Positions 32,176-41,411 of a stretch of 64,000 nucleotides of DNA are shown here, piece after piece. The translations under genes were made by a program, and so were the position numbers. The notes beneath the pieces were generated by a model that saw only the letters and a list, made by a program, of their open reading frames with translations, was not told where the DNA came from and made no database searches. Source of the DNA: Propionicicella superfundia DSM 22317 (GTDB taxonomy: Bacteria; Actinomycetota; Actinomycetes; Propionibacteriales; Propionibacteriaceae). The DNA is taken from assembly GCF_000423465.1 (NCBI RefSeq), contig NZ_AUIA01000013.1, forward strand, positions 62,001-126,000. The letters run 5' to 3'. The first letter of the stretch is position 1; every line of letters starts with the position of its first letter.

Positions 32176-33891
32176 ATGACCACCATTGCCGACGATCCGG
32201 CAGCCAGCCTCATCGACCCGCCCAAGACTGCGGCTGCCGCCGTGTCCTACCTGCGAGTCTCGACCCGCGAGCAGGCAGAGAAGGGCGGCACCGACGAAGG
32301 CTTCTCGATCCCGGCCCAGCGCGAAGCGACCAGGCGCAAGGCCGAACAGCTCGGCGCCGGCATCGTCGAGGAGTTCGTGGACGCGGGAGCCTCAGCCAAG
32401 TCGTCCGACCGGCCCGAGCTGATGCGGATGATCCAGTACGTCAAGGCCAATAAGGTCGCGTACTGCATCGTTCACAAGGTCGACCGGCTCGCCCGCAACC
32501 GCGCCGACGATGTGAGCATCCACCTCGCACTCCAACAGTGCGGGGTGATGCTCGTGTCCGCGTCGGAGAACATCGACGAGACTCCTTCGGGGATGCTGCT
32601 GCACGGAATCATGTCCACCATCGCCGAGTTCTACTCCCGCAACCTCGCCACCGAGGTCGCCAAGGGCATGACGCAGAAGGCCATCGGTGGCGGCACGAAC
32701 GGGCGCGCACCCATCGGGTATCTGAACGTCCGCAAGCGCGACGAGCTCGGGCGCGAAGTCCGCACCATCGAGCTCGATCCTGAGCGCGCACCGATGATCG
32801 AATGGGCGTTCAAGGCCTACGCCTCGGGCAACTGGAGCGTCAGCCAACTCCACGACGAACTCACCTCGCGGGGGCTGCGCAGTCTGCCCACGCCGAAGAG
32901 GCCGGCGAAGCCGCTTGCCGTGTCCACCATCCACCGCCTCCTGACCAACCCGTACTACAAGGGCGATGTCGTCTACCGAGGCACCCGCTACAAGGGCAAC
33001 CACCCGGCGCTCGTGCCCGCCGAGGTCTGGTACCAGGTCCAGTCCGTGCTCACCGCGCACCAGTGCGCCGTCGAGGCAACCCAAGTCCACGGCCACTACC
33101 TCAAAGGCACCATCCACTGCGGCCAGTGCGGCTCCCGACTCATCGTCTCCAACGCGAAGAACCGCCACGGCAACGTCTACTGCTACTTCGTGTGCTCCGG
33201 CCGGCACTCCAAGCGCACCGACTGCACACGCCAGGCGATGCTCATCGAAGACGTCGAGAAACTCGTCGAGGACTACTACACCCGCGTCCAGATCACGCCC
33301 GCCCAGCAGGACGCGCTCGCGGGGATGCTCCACCACGAGTTCGACCGGCTCATGGCCGCCGAAACCGAGGAACTGGAACGCCTCACCACCAACCGCGACC
33401 GGCTCGAAAGCGAGCAGGACCGCCTCATGCAGGCGCACTACGCCGACGCGATTCCGCTCTCAGTGCTCAAGCGCGAACAGGACCGCATCGTCGCCGAACT
33501 CGACCAAGTGACCCGCCGCATCGACGCCCACTACGGCGACTACGCCGACGCCCGCTCCCACCTCGACGACGCGCTCGGTCTGCTCGCCAACTGCGCCGAC
33601 ATCTACACCCGGTGCGACGACACCAACCGGCGGCTGTGCAATCAGGCGTTCTTCACCAAGGTCTTCATCGACGAAGACAACGAGCTGCGCGTCGAGCACA
33701 ACCGACCCTTCGAGATGCTCCTCGATCCACAGGTCAACGCCAACGCGCTGACCTGGGCCGCAGACGCACACAAGGCCCGAACCTCAACCAACGTTTCCGT
33801 TGGCAAGGGTTCGAGCCTTGTGCGTGCGGTGGAGCATAGGGGATTCGAACCCCTGACCTACGGCTTGCAAAGCCGCCGCTCTACCAACTGA
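32176..33891 (+). CDS. Large serine recombinase whose 3' end runs into tRNA-Ala
   Basis: 571 residues. The resolvase domain has SYLRVSTREQ (nucleophile Ser29), then KVDRLARNRADD and EFYSRNLATEVAKGM. A recombinase domain follows (RAPIGYLNVRKR, LLTNPYYKGDVVYRG), then a zinc ribbon (HCGQCGSRLIVSN, later CSGRHSKRTDC) and a coiled coil (about 385-465). It catalyses integration or excision with a Ser-DNA link. The last residues HRGFEPLTYGLQSRRSTN are the reverse complement of tRNA-Ala read as protein, and the TGA lies within that tRNA. The C-terminus is thus supplied by the chromosomal target and would differ in the free element. Confidence 0.9.
   Translation: MTTIADDPAASLIDPPKTAAAAVSYLRVSTREQAEKGGTDEGFSIPAQREATRRKAEQLGAGIVEEFVDAGASAKSSDRPELMRMIQYVKANKVAYCIVHKVDRLARNRADDVSIHLALQQCGVMLVSASENIDETPSGMLLHGIMSTIAEFYSRNLATEVAKGMTQKAIGGGTNGRAPIGYLNVRKRDELGREVRTIELDPERAPMIEWAFKAYASGNWSVSQLHDELTSRGLRSLPTPKRPAKPLAVSTIHRLLTNPYYKGDVVYRGTRYKGNHPALVPAEVWYQVQSVLTAHQCAVEATQVHGHYLKGTIHCGQCGSRLIVSNAKNRHGNVYCYFVCSGRHSKRTDCTRQAMLIEDVEKLVEDYYTRVQITPAQQDALAGMLHHEFDRLMAAETEELERLTTNRDRLESEQDRLMQAHYADAIPLSVLKREQDRIVAELDQVTRRIDAHYGDYADARSHLDDALGLLANCADIYTRCDDTNRRLCNQAFFTKVFIDEDNELRVEHNRPFEMLLDPQVNANALTWAADAHKARTSTNVSVGKGSSLVRAVEHRGFEPLTYGLQSRRSTN
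33769..33822. repeat. Large nested palindrome next to tRNA-Ala
   Basis: Outer arms of 16 bp (33769-33784 and 33807-33822, two mismatches, CACAAGGC at the tips) enclose a perfect CCAACG-tttc-CGTTGG hairpin. It lies 8 bp from the tRNA 3' end, inside the recombinase frame. It may be the tRNA or recombinase terminator, or recombinase-binding arms of the attachment site. Confidence 0.65.
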
Positions 33892-33902
33892 GCTAATGCC
33901 CC
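33830..33902 (-). tRNA. tRNA-Ala (anticodon TGC)
   Basis: On the minus strand a full cloverleaf is seen: acceptor GGGGCAT with ATGCTCC, D-loop AGCTCAGTTGGTAGAGC, anticodon arm CGGCTTTGCAAGCCG with loop TTTGCAA (anticodon TGC), and T arm AGGGGTTCGAATCCCCT. Discriminator base is A; CCA is not encoded. Its 3' end faces the mobile segment, the usual orientation for tRNA integration sites. To its right the genes are of chromosomal character. Confidence 0.97.
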
Positions 33903-34103
33903 GGGCCGCTCGCGGGGAGCGACGGACGTCCGCCATCGTAGCGAACGACCGAGACGGCCGACCACCTGCCGCCGATTGCTCTGTTTCTGGCGCGACACGC
34001 CGCGGGGCCCGGCAGCTCGGGAGCGTCCGGTGCGCAGACGCGGCGGGCAGGAGGTCTCGCGTCCGGGTCGCCCCATTTCGGCGAGCCACCTACGCTGGGA
34101 CGC

Positions 34104-34523
34104 ATGTGGTCCAAGCGGCAGGAGGTCGACTACACCCTGCGGCGGCGAGAGTTGCTCGCCGCGCTACGCCGACGCGTCCGCACCGTGTCGAGGGAAGACC
34201 TCTGCGACGCCGACCCGATCCTCGTCCGCTCCGCCGTCCACCATGGCGAGGAGACCGACGAGGCGTGCCCGATCTGCCGGTCCGACCGGCTCGTCACGCT
34301 CCGCTACGTGTTCGGCTCCCAACTCGGGCAGTATTCGGGACGCATCAAGTCCACGGCCGAACTGGACGAGATGCAGACCGAGTTCGGCGAGTTCCGGGTG
34401 TGCGTCGTCGAAGTCTGCCCGGACTGCAGGTGGAACCACATGAACAGCAGCTATGTGCTCGGGGACGGCGTGACACGCCGGCCCCCGCGGCGCCAGAAGA
34501 CGGTAGAGGACATCTATGGCTGA
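34104..34523 (+). CDS. DUF5318 family protein
   Basis: 139 residues. VDYTLRRRELLAALRRR opens it; two CxxC pairs, ACPICRSD and VCPDCRWNH, suggest a small zinc-binding fold, and it ends RRQKTVEDIYG. This actinobacterial family is regularly encoded just before a class A penicillin-binding protein, as here, where the two genes overlap by 8 nt. Its function is not established; a role tied to cell-wall synthesis is suggested by this fixed neighbour. It is the first chromosomal gene after the tRNA, with 200 bp of unremarkable DNA between. Confidence 0.88.
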   Translation: MWSKRQEVDYTLRRRELLAALRRRVRTVSREDLCDADPILVRSAVHHGEETDEACPICRSDRLVTLRYVFGSQLGQYSGRIKSTAELDEMQTEFGEFRVCVVEVCPDCRWNHMNSSYVLGDGVTRRPPRRQKTVEDIYG

Positions 34524-36717
34524 CTCCACCCGCTCCAACGGGGGAAAGGCATCCAAGCCCACATCCGCGAAGACGAAACGCACCCGGGGGCAGAAGGTGC
34601 GCCGCTTCTTCAAATGGGCAACCATCGGCATCCTCTCCCTGGTGCTGATCGCGGCGGGCGGCATCGGCGTCCTGTACGCGACGACGGACATCCCCGATCC
34701 GAACGGCGACTTCCAGACCAACACGACGACGCTGTACTACAACGACGGGACGACCGTGCTCGGCACCCTGTCGATCCAGAACAGGCAGTCCATCAGCTAC
34801 GACGAGATGCCGCAGAGCATCAAGGACGCCGTCGTGTCGGCCGAGAACCGCTCCTTCTGGACCGACCCCGGCATCTCGGTGAGCGGCATCCTCCGCGCCG
34901 CCTGGGGCCTCGTCAGCAACCAGGAGATCACCGGCGGCGGGTCCACGATCACCCAGCAGTACATCAAGATCCTCTACCTGACCAGCGAGCAGACGTTCAG
35001 CCGCAAGCTGAAGGAGATCGTCCTCGCCGTCAAGCTCAACAACGAGCGGTCGAAGGAACAGATCCTCGAGGGGTACCTCAACACCATCTACTTCGGTCGC
35101 GGCGCGTACGGCGTCGAGGCGGCGGCCCACGCGTGGTTCAACACGAGCGCGTCCGAGCTCACCGTGCAACAGTCCGCGGTCCTCGCGGCCGTCCTCAACG
35201 CGCCCGCCTACTTCGACCCCGACGGCGGCGACAAGAACCTCCAGCGCCTCACGGAGCGCTACCACTACGTCCTCGACGGCATGGTCGAACAGGGCACCAT
35301 CACCGCGGCGGAACGGGAGAAGTACGACGACCTGCCCACCTTCCCCGACATCCCCGCATCGTCGACCTACGGCGGCGCGAAGGGCTTCCTCATCAAGATG
35401 GTCGAGTCCGAGCTGAGCGCGGCCGGGATGTCCGACGCCCAGGTGTACGGCGGCGGCCTGAAGATCACCACCACCTTCGACAAGACCGCGCAGGACGCCG
35501 CGGTGAAGGTCGCCGAGTCCACGGTCAAGACCGCCGCCGAGGCGGCCGGCCAGAACTCCTCCGGGCTGCACGCCGCCATCGCCTCCGTCGACACCTCCAA
35601 CGGCGAGGTCATCGCGCTGTACGGCGGCTCCGACTACGTGTCGAACTCCCGCAACTGGGCGACGACAGCCCGGCCCACAGCGTCCACCTTCAAGGCCTTC
35701 GCGACGATCGCCGCCCTCCGCGGCGGTTTCACCCTCAACTCGACGTTCCGCGGCTCCACCTTCACCCCGCGGGGCGACAGCACCTCGGTCAAGAACGCGA
35801 GCAGCATCAACTACGGGACAGTCACCCTCCGCCAGGCCGTCACCGACTCGATCAACACGGCCTTCGTCGACATGACCCAGCAGTTGGACGACGGCCCCGC
35901 CCAGGTCGTCAAGGCCGCGAACGACGCGGGCGTCCCCACCGGCGACGGCTGGGACCTCAACAACCGCATCGCGCTCGGCACCGCCGAGGCGAGCCCGCTC
36001 AACATGGCCAACGCGTTCGCGACGCTCGCCGACGACGGCACCTACCACGCGGCCCACGTCGTACGCGAGGTGAAGGACGCCGGCGACAAGGTCGTCTACA
36101 AGCCCGAGGTCGCGACGAAGAGCGACATCTCCGCCGACGACGCCCGCACCGTCACACAGGCCATGGAGACCGTGGTCGAGGAAGGGTCCGGCAACACCGT
36201 CGACACGTCCGGCCACACCGCCGCCGGAAAGACGGGCACGGGCGCCGTCGAGGACAAGACCGTGTCGAGCTGGCTCGTCGCGTACACCAAGCAGATCTCG
36301 ACGGCCGTCATGTTCGTCGCCGGGGACGACGGCAACGGCAACCTGGACGACTACGCCGCGCCCGGCGACGCCTGGTTCTACAGCTCCGGCTACCCGGCCG
36401 ACGCGTGGTCGGAGTACATGGCCGTCGCGATGAAGGACCTGCCCGACGAGGAGTTCGAGGCGCCGTCGTCCTCGACGAGGACGTCCACGCGCACCGCCGA
36501 GCCCGCGCAGACACGCGCCTCAACCCCGAGCGCCGCTCCGACGCAGACGCGCACCCAGACCCCCACGTCCACGCCGACCCCCGAGCCGACGCAGAGCTCC
36601 ACGACCGCCGAACCCGAGCCTCAGCCGACGCGCACACCCACACAGGTCGAGCCGTCCACCGAACCCACACAGGCGCAGCCAAGCCCATCGACACGTCCCA
36701 CAGCGAGCCATAGCTAA
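34516..36717 (+). CDS. Class A penicillin-binding protein (glycosyltransferase and transpeptidase)
   Basis: 733 residues; makes and cross-links peptidoglycan outside the membrane. Basic cytoplasmic start, one membrane helix (about 35-57), a GT51 domain with VVSAENRSFWTDPGISVSG (catalytic Glu) and GGSTITQQYIK, then a transpeptidase domain with the nucleophile in TASTFKAF (SxxK), SINTAF (SxN) and GKTGTG (KTG). The C-terminus is a long Thr/Pro/Ser tail (about 655-733) of TPT/TQT type words, probably wall-spanning. Complete and of the expected length for PonA-type enzymes. Confidence 0.95.
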   Translation: MADSTRSNGGKASKPTSAKTKRTRGQKVRRFFKWATIGILSLVLIAAGGIGVLYATTDIPDPNGDFQTNTTTLYYNDGTTVLGTLSIQNRQSISYDEMPQSIKDAVVSAENRSFWTDPGISVSGILRAAWGLVSNQEITGGGSTITQQYIKILYLTSEQTFSRKLKEIVLAVKLNNERSKEQILEGYLNTIYFGRGAYGVEAAAHAWFNTSASELTVQQSAVLAAVLNAPAYFDPDGGDKNLQRLTERYHYVLDGMVEQGTITAAEREKYDDLPTFPDIPASSTYGGAKGFLIKMVESELSAAGMSDAQVYGGGLKITTTFDKTAQDAAVKVAESTVKTAAEAAGQNSSGLHAAIASVDTSNGEVIALYGGSDYVSNSRNWATTARPTASTFKAFATIAALRGGFTLNSTFRGSTFTPRGDSTSVKNASSINYGTVTLRQAVTDSINTAFVDMTQQLDDGPAQVVKAANDAGVPTGDGWDLNNRIALGTAEASPLNMANAFATLADDGTYHAAHVVREVKDAGDKVVYKPEVATKSDISADDARTVTQAMETVVEEGSGNTVDTSGHTAAGKTGTGAVEDKTVSSWLVAYTKQISTAVMFVAGDDGNGNLDDYAAPGDAWFYSSGYPADAWSEYMAVAMKDLPDEEFEAPSSSTRTSTRTAEPAQTRASTPSAAPTQTRTQTPTSTPTPEPTQSSTTAEPEPQPTRTPTQVEPSTEPTQAQPSPSTRPTASHS

Positions 36718-36719
36718 CA

Positions 36720-38315
36720 TTGCCTTCCGTGGAGGCTGACACGCGGAGCCCGTTGTGGCGCTGGATCGGTGGGCCGATCGGGCGTCACGCCGCCACGGGA
36801 GGCGCGTGGCGCACCCCGGCGCCGTGGGCGCTGCTCCTGGCGACCGTCGCATGGATCCTGACGATGTGGCGCAACGCCGCCTGCATCCAGACCTCGACCG
36901 ACTCGTACCCCGAGACCTTCAAGCTGATGTGCTACACGGACATCCCCGTGCTGTACCTCAACCGGGGCCTGTCCACGGGTTCGGTCCCGCTGGTCGACAT
37001 CCCGATGGAGTACCCGGTCCTCACGGCCTGGATCATGGAGTTCGCCCGGCGGGCCGTGAACCTGCTGGGCGGGTACTCGGGGCCCGACGCGACCGCTCTC
37101 CAGCAGGTCCAGGGCGCCGAGCTGTTCTACGCCGTCACCGCCATCGTCATGTTCATCTGCTTCCTGGCCCTGGTGATCGTCCACCTCCGGCTGCACCGCC
37201 CGTGGGACGCCCTCCTCATCGCCGGATCACCCCTCATCGTCGCGGGGGGCCTCATCAACTGGGACATGCTGGTCGTGTTCCTCGCCTCGGCGTCCCTGCT
37301 GGCGTGGAGCCGAAGACGGACGTTCGTCGCCGGGCTGCTGCTCGGGCTCGCCGTCGCCGCGAAGCTGTACCCCGTCTTCTGGCTCCTGCCCCTGTTCGCG
37401 CTGTGCCTGCGATCGGGCCAGCTCCGCCGCTTCACGACGTTCGCGTGGGGCACGATCGCGGCGTGGTTCGCGGTGAACGCCCCCATGTACGTGATCTCGC
37501 CGACGAACTGGCTGAACTTCTGGACGTTCAACGCCGACCGCGGGCCCGACCTCGGATCGCTGTGGTACGTGCTGGACCTGGCGGGCTTCGAGGTGGACGG
37601 CCTGAGCAGGATCGTGACGGTCCTCCTCGGCATCTGCGGCATCCTCCTCGCCGGCCTGATCCTCCTGGCCCCCCGCCGACCCCGGCTGGCCCAGTCGCTG
37701 TTCCTCATCACGGTCGCGTTCCTCGTCCTCAACAAGGTGTACTCGCCGCAGTACATGCTGTGGCTGCTCCCCCTGCTCGTCCTCGCCCGGCCGAAAGCGC
37801 GCGAACTGGTGATCTTCACCGTCGCCGAACTGGCGTACTGGGCGGCGGTGTGGGGACACCTCGCGCAGACCATCGGCCCGGCCGACGGCACGTCCGACAA
37901 GCTGTACTGGCTGGCGGTCCTCCTCAGGATCGGCGTCCAGGTGTGGCTCGCGGGCATGGTCGTGCGAGACATCCTGCATCCCGAGCTCGACCCGATCCGC
38001 AACGCCTGGTCGGTCGACGACCCCGACGGCGGCATCTTCGACCATGCGGCCGACGACGGCTGGGTGCTCGCGCTGCGCCGCCGCCTCGGCATGCGCTCGT
38101 GGTCCGCGCCGGACGGCGACCCGGCGATCCTCCGGGCCGAGCCGGACGTCCGCGAGCCGGTCCCCGTCGGCATCCGCGCGGTCACCGCCGAGCCGGACGA
38201 CGTGGATCCCGGGGCACACCCGGGCGGTGCGGAACCGGGCCGGGAGGACCGGGACGCAGACGCGGCCGACGTCCCCGAGGCCGACCCGGAGGCCGACTCC
38301 GGGGACGGGCGGTGA
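36720..38315 (+). CDS. GT87-type (DUF2029) polyprenol-phosphate-mannose-dependent glycosyltransferase
   Basis: About ten membrane helices over residues 35-430, with DIPMEYPVLTAWIMEFARR and an INWDMLVVFLA/AKLYPVFWLLPL pair, as in DUF2029 proteins of the mannosyltransferase class (GT-C fold). The C-terminal ~100 residues are acidic and low-complexity (DPEADSGDGR), probably cytoplasmic. Such enzymes add sugars from polyprenol carriers to glycolipids or wall glycans in actinobacteria. Start: TTG at 36720 or GTG at 36729; neither has a clear Shine-Dalgarno. The stop overlaps the next gene by 4 nt (GTGA). Confidence 0.85.
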   Translation: MPSVEADTRSPLWRWIGGPIGRHAATGGAWRTPAPWALLLATVAWILTMWRNAACIQTSTDSYPETFKLMCYTDIPVLYLNRGLSTGSVPLVDIPMEYPVLTAWIMEFARRAVNLLGGYSGPDATALQQVQGAELFYAVTAIVMFICFLALVIVHLRLHRPWDALLIAGSPLIVAGGLINWDMLVVFLASASLLAWSRRRTFVAGLLLGLAVAAKLYPVFWLLPLFALCLRSGQLRRFTTFAWGTIAAWFAVNAPMYVISPTNWLNFWTFNADRGPDLGSLWYVLDLAGFEVDGLSRIVTVLLGICGILLAGLILLAPRRPRLAQSLFLITVAFLVLNKVYSPQYMLWLLPLLVLARPKARELVIFTVAELAYWAAVWGHLAQTIGPADGTSDKLYWLAVLLRIGVQVWLAGMVVRDILHPELDPIRNAWSVDDPDGGIFDHAADDGWVLALRRRLGMRSWSAPDGDPAILRAEPDVREPVPVGIRAVTAEPDDVDPGAHPGGAEPGREDRDADAADVPEADPEADSGDGR

Positions 38316-39430
38316 GCCCCGCGCGGGTGCGCGCGGCGTTCTCCCGACCGGACGTCCAGCTCGTCGCCCAGGCCTGGGCGGGCAGCCGCCTCCTCATCGC
38401 GCTCGCCGCCGCGTACGTGCTCGCGACCCGCCCCGACCTCACGCTGCGCGGCATCCTGCAGACCTGGGACGTCGTGCACTTCATCCGCATCGCCGAGGAC
38501 GGCTACGTCGCCGCGAACTCGCAGGCGTTCTTCCCGGGGCTGCCGCTGCTGCTGCGGGCCGGGTCTGCCGTCGGCATCGACCCCGTCGTGGGCGGCGTCC
38601 TGCTGTCGCTGATCGGATCGGTCCTCGCGACCTGGGCCCTGTACCGGCTGGGCGGACCGGGCGCGGCGATCGCCTGGCTGCTCGCCCCGACGGCCGTGTT
38701 CACCGTCGTCGGGTACACCGAGAGCCTGTTCTGCGCCGCCGCCTTCTGGGCGTGGGAGTTCGCCCGGCGACGCAACTACCTGTGGATGGCGGTGCTCGCC
38801 GGAGCCGCCGCGGCGATCCGGGTCTCGGGCCTGTTCCTGGCCGGGGCGCTGGGCATCCTCATCCTCACCCAGGCCGGGGACGCCCTGCGGCGGCGGATCG
38901 CGCGGCTGGCGTGGCTGCTGGTGCCGTTCGGGGTGATCCTCGCGTACATGGTGTACCTGAAGGCGTCCACCGGAGACTGGATGGCCTGGTACCACGCCCA
39001 GTCCACCGGCTGGGCACGATCCCTCACCAACCCGGTCCAGGCCGTGATCAACACGTTCGGCGCGGCCGCGCCCGGCGCGTACCCCGACCACCCCGAGTGG
39101 AAGTGGATCTTCCGGTTCGAACTCGTCTCCGTCGTGGTCGGCGTCGTGACGACCGTCCTGTGCCTGCGGCGCCGTCGCTGGGCCGAGGCGGGCTATGTGG
39201 GCGTGCAGATCCTCGCGTTCTCGCTGTCGTACTGGTTCCAGTCGGTGTGCCGCGCCGTCCTGCTGTGGTTCCCGACGTGGATCCTCGTCGGCGAGTGGGC
39301 GGAGCGGAGGCCCGAGACTCCCGGCGGGAGGGCTGCGCGGACGGCCGGCCTGACCGTGGCGGTCGTCGCGGCCTGCGCGGCCCTGGCCAGTTGGGCCTGG
39401 CTCTACTTCAACGGCCTGTGGGCAAGCTGA
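38312..39430 (+). CDS. PIG-V-like membrane mannosyltransferase
   Basis: 372 residues from a GTG in the GTGA overlap. Eight to ten helices; LQTWDVVHFIRIAEDGYV near the start has the Asp used by GT-C enzymes; QAFFPGLPLLLR, APTAVFTVVGYTESLFCAAA and YHAQSTGWARS are typical of bacterial relatives of GPI mannosyltransferase 2. It probably works with the preceding GT87 protein on the outer face of the membrane to mannosylate lipids or proteins. The 190 bp after it hold no recognisable feature. Confidence 0.82.
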   Translation: MSPARVRAAFSRPDVQLVAQAWAGSRLLIALAAAYVLATRPDLTLRGILQTWDVVHFIRIAEDGYVAANSQAFFPGLPLLLRAGSAVGIDPVVGGVLLSLIGSVLATWALYRLGGPGAAIAWLLAPTAVFTVVGYTESLFCAAAFWAWEFARRRNYLWMAVLAGAAAAIRVSGLFLAGALGILILTQAGDALRRRIARLAWLLVPFGVILAYMVYLKASTGDWMAWYHAQSTGWARSLTNPVQAVINTFGAAAPGAYPDHPEWKWIFRFELVSVVVGVVTTVLCLRRRRWAEAGYVGVQILAFSLSYWFQSVCRAVLLWFPTWILVGEWAERRPETPGGRAARTAGLTVAVVAACAALASWAWLYFNGLWAS

Positions 39431-39621
39431 CGATCGGTCGCTGCGGCTTTCCGTACCGAATGCTGCCGGTCGGGCCGGTCCCGTCGCCCGGATGCGGACT
39501 TTTGTACCTTCTCGGGCCGCCGGACGCTCTCATCGGGTACAGAACTCCGCGATCGGGGCCCGCGCTGCCGTCGAGCGCCCTCGTAAGGAACACAATTCCG
39601 CAGTCCCGAGACGGATCCGGG

Positions 39622-41340
39622 TCAGGGACGGACCTTCTTGTGGCGCGGCTTCTTGCGCGGGCGGTCGTCCGCCCGGCCCTGGGTCTGGACCGGCGCGAGA
39701 TCGATGAGCTTGCCCGAGATGCGGGTGGAGCGCAACGCGTCCCGCACGGCCTGCGGCAGCACGGCCGGAAGCTCCACCAGCGAGTGGTCGGCGCGGATGT
39801 CGATGCGGCCGAAGTCCTCCCGGCGCAGCCCGCCCTCGTTCGCGAGCGCACCGACGATCTGCCGCGGCAGCACCCGGTGCCGTTTCCCGACCGCGATCCG
39901 GTACATCGCCAGCGCCACGTCCGACCGGGGCCGCGGCGACCGCTCCCGGCGCGCTCCCGCGGGGCGATCCGGGACGGCCCGCATCTCGTCCTCGGGCCCG
40001 AGCAGCATCGGCTCGTCCCCCTGCAGGTTGATCGCGAGCGCCGCCGCCACGTCCACCTCGGGCACGTCGTACTCGGCGACGTAGTGCGCGACGATCTCCC
40101 GGAACGTGTCGAGCCGGTCGGAGCCGAGTGCCTCGCTGATGGCGTCGTCGAAGCGGCTGAGCCGGGTCGCGTTGACATCGTCGACCGTGGGCATCGCCAT
40201 GGGGGTGAGACGCTGACCGGTCGCCTTCTCGATCGCCGCCAGCAGGCCGCGCTCGCGAGGGGTCACGAACGAGATCGCGTCGCCGCTGCGCCCGGCGCGG
40301 CCCGTCCGTCCGATGCGGTGGACGTACGACTCGGTGTCGGTGGGAATGTCGTAGTTGATGACATGGCTGATCCGGTCGACGTCCAGGCCGCGGGCCGCCA
40401 CGTCGGTCGCGACGAGGATGTCGAGCTTGCCCGACTTGAGCTGCCCGATGGTCCGCTCGCGCTGGTTCTGTGCGATGTCGCCGTTGATGGCGGTCGCCGA
40501 GAATCCCCGGGCGCGCAGCTTCTCGGCGAGGGTCTCCGTCTCGTTCTTGGTGCGGACGAACACGATCATGCCCTCGAAATCCTCGACCTCGAGGATCCGG
40601 GTGAGCGCATCGATCTTCTGCGGGTACGCCACGACGACGTACCGGTGACGGACGTTGGGTGCGGTCTTCGTCCGGCCCTGGAGCACGACCTCGACGGGGT
40701 CGGCGAGGTACTTCTTCGACAACCGCCGGATCGGCCCGGGCAGGGTCGCCGAGAAGAGGGCGACCTGCTTGTCGTCGGGCGTCTCGGCGAGAATCGTCTC
40801 GACGTCCTCCGCGAATCCCATGCTCAGCATCTCGTCGGCCTCGTCGAGGACGAGGAAACGCACCTGCGAGAGGTCGAGAGTCCCCTTCTCGAGGTGGTCC
40901 ATGATCCGGCCCGGTGTGCCGACGACGATGTGCACGCCCCGGGCCAGGGCGCTGAGCTGCACGCCGTACCCCTGGCCGCCGTACACCGGCAGGATGCGGA
41001 CGCCGTGCATCCGTCCGGCGTAGGTCTGGAACGCCTCGCACACCTGCAGCGCGAGTTCCCGGGTCGGGGCGAGGACGAGCGCCTGCGGCGCCTTCTGCTT
41101 GAGGGTGAGCCGGTTCAGGATCGGCAGCGCGAACGCGGCCGTCTTGCCCGTGCCGGTCTGCGCGAGACCCACCACATGCCGCCCGGCGAGCAGCGCCGGG
41201 ATGGTCGCGGCCTGGATCGGGGTCGGGTGCTCGTACCCCACGTCCCGCAGCGCGCGCAGCACGTGCTGGTCGAGGTTGAGGTCGGCGAAGGTCATCTCGT
41301 CGGAGGTGGACTGCTCGGGACGGTTGTCGTCGTTCACCAC
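39622..41340 (-). CDS. deaD: DEAD-box RNA helicase with DbpA-type RNA-binding domain
   Basis: 572 residues from GTG 41340 (a later ATG at 41295, MTFADLNLD, is possible). Motifs in order: PTPIQAATIPALL (Q), AQTGTGKT (I), PTRELALQ (Ia), TPGRI (Ib), VLDEADEML (II), FSATLP (III), MIVFVRTK (IV), VATDVAARGLD (V), YVHRIGRTGRAGR (VI). A C-terminal DbpA-like domain (about 475-550: MYRIAVGKRHRVLPRQIVGA) and a Lys/Arg tail bind RNA. It unwinds RNA in ribosome assembly, mRNA decay or cold adaptation, like DeaD/CshA proteins. Confidence 0.94.
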   Translation of the reverse strand: MVNDDNRPEQSTSDEMTFADLNLDQHVLRALRDVGYEHPTPIQAATIPALLAGRHVVGLAQTGTGKTAAFALPILNRLTLKQKAPQALVLAPTRELALQVCEAFQTYAGRMHGVRILPVYGGQGYGVQLSALARGVHIVVGTPGRIMDHLEKGTLDLSQVRFLVLDEADEMLSMGFAEDVETILAETPDDKQVALFSATLPGPIRRLSKKYLADPVEVVLQGRTKTAPNVRHRYVVVAYPQKIDALTRILEVEDFEGMIVFVRTKNETETLAEKLRARGFSATAINGDIAQNQRERTIGQLKSGKLDILVATDVAARGLDVDRISHVINYDIPTDTESYVHRIGRTGRAGRSGDAISFVTPRERGLLAAIEKATGQRLTPMAMPTVDDVNATRLSRFDDAISEALGSDRLDTFREIVAHYVAEYDVPEVDVAAALAINLQGDEPMLLGPEDEMRAVPDRPAGARRERSPRPRSDVALAMYRIAVGKRHRVLPRQIVGALANEGGLRREDFGRIDIRADHSLVELPAVLPQAVRDALRSTRISGKLIDLAPVQTQGRADDRPRKKPRHKKVRP

Positions 41341-41411
41341 ACGACCGTAGCGGTTCTCCGGCACGAGGCCGTTCCACGCCGCCGCGGCGGAAGGCACCGA
41401 CCGCTCCGGAT

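Noticed and set aside
33838-33891. C-terminal HRGFEPLTYGLQSRRSTN as a functional protein motif
   Set aside because: It is antisense tRNA-Ala read as protein, a familiar artefact at tRNA integration sites.
36755-38311. Arg/Pro-rich open frame preceding the mannosyltransferase start
   Set aside because: It lies in another frame of the GT87 gene and has no domain. The real mannosyltransferase starts at GTG 38312.
39431-39621. Possible small gene or RNA between the mannosyltransferase and helicase
   Set aside because: No start with a ribosome site, no hairpin of note and no recognisable domain.
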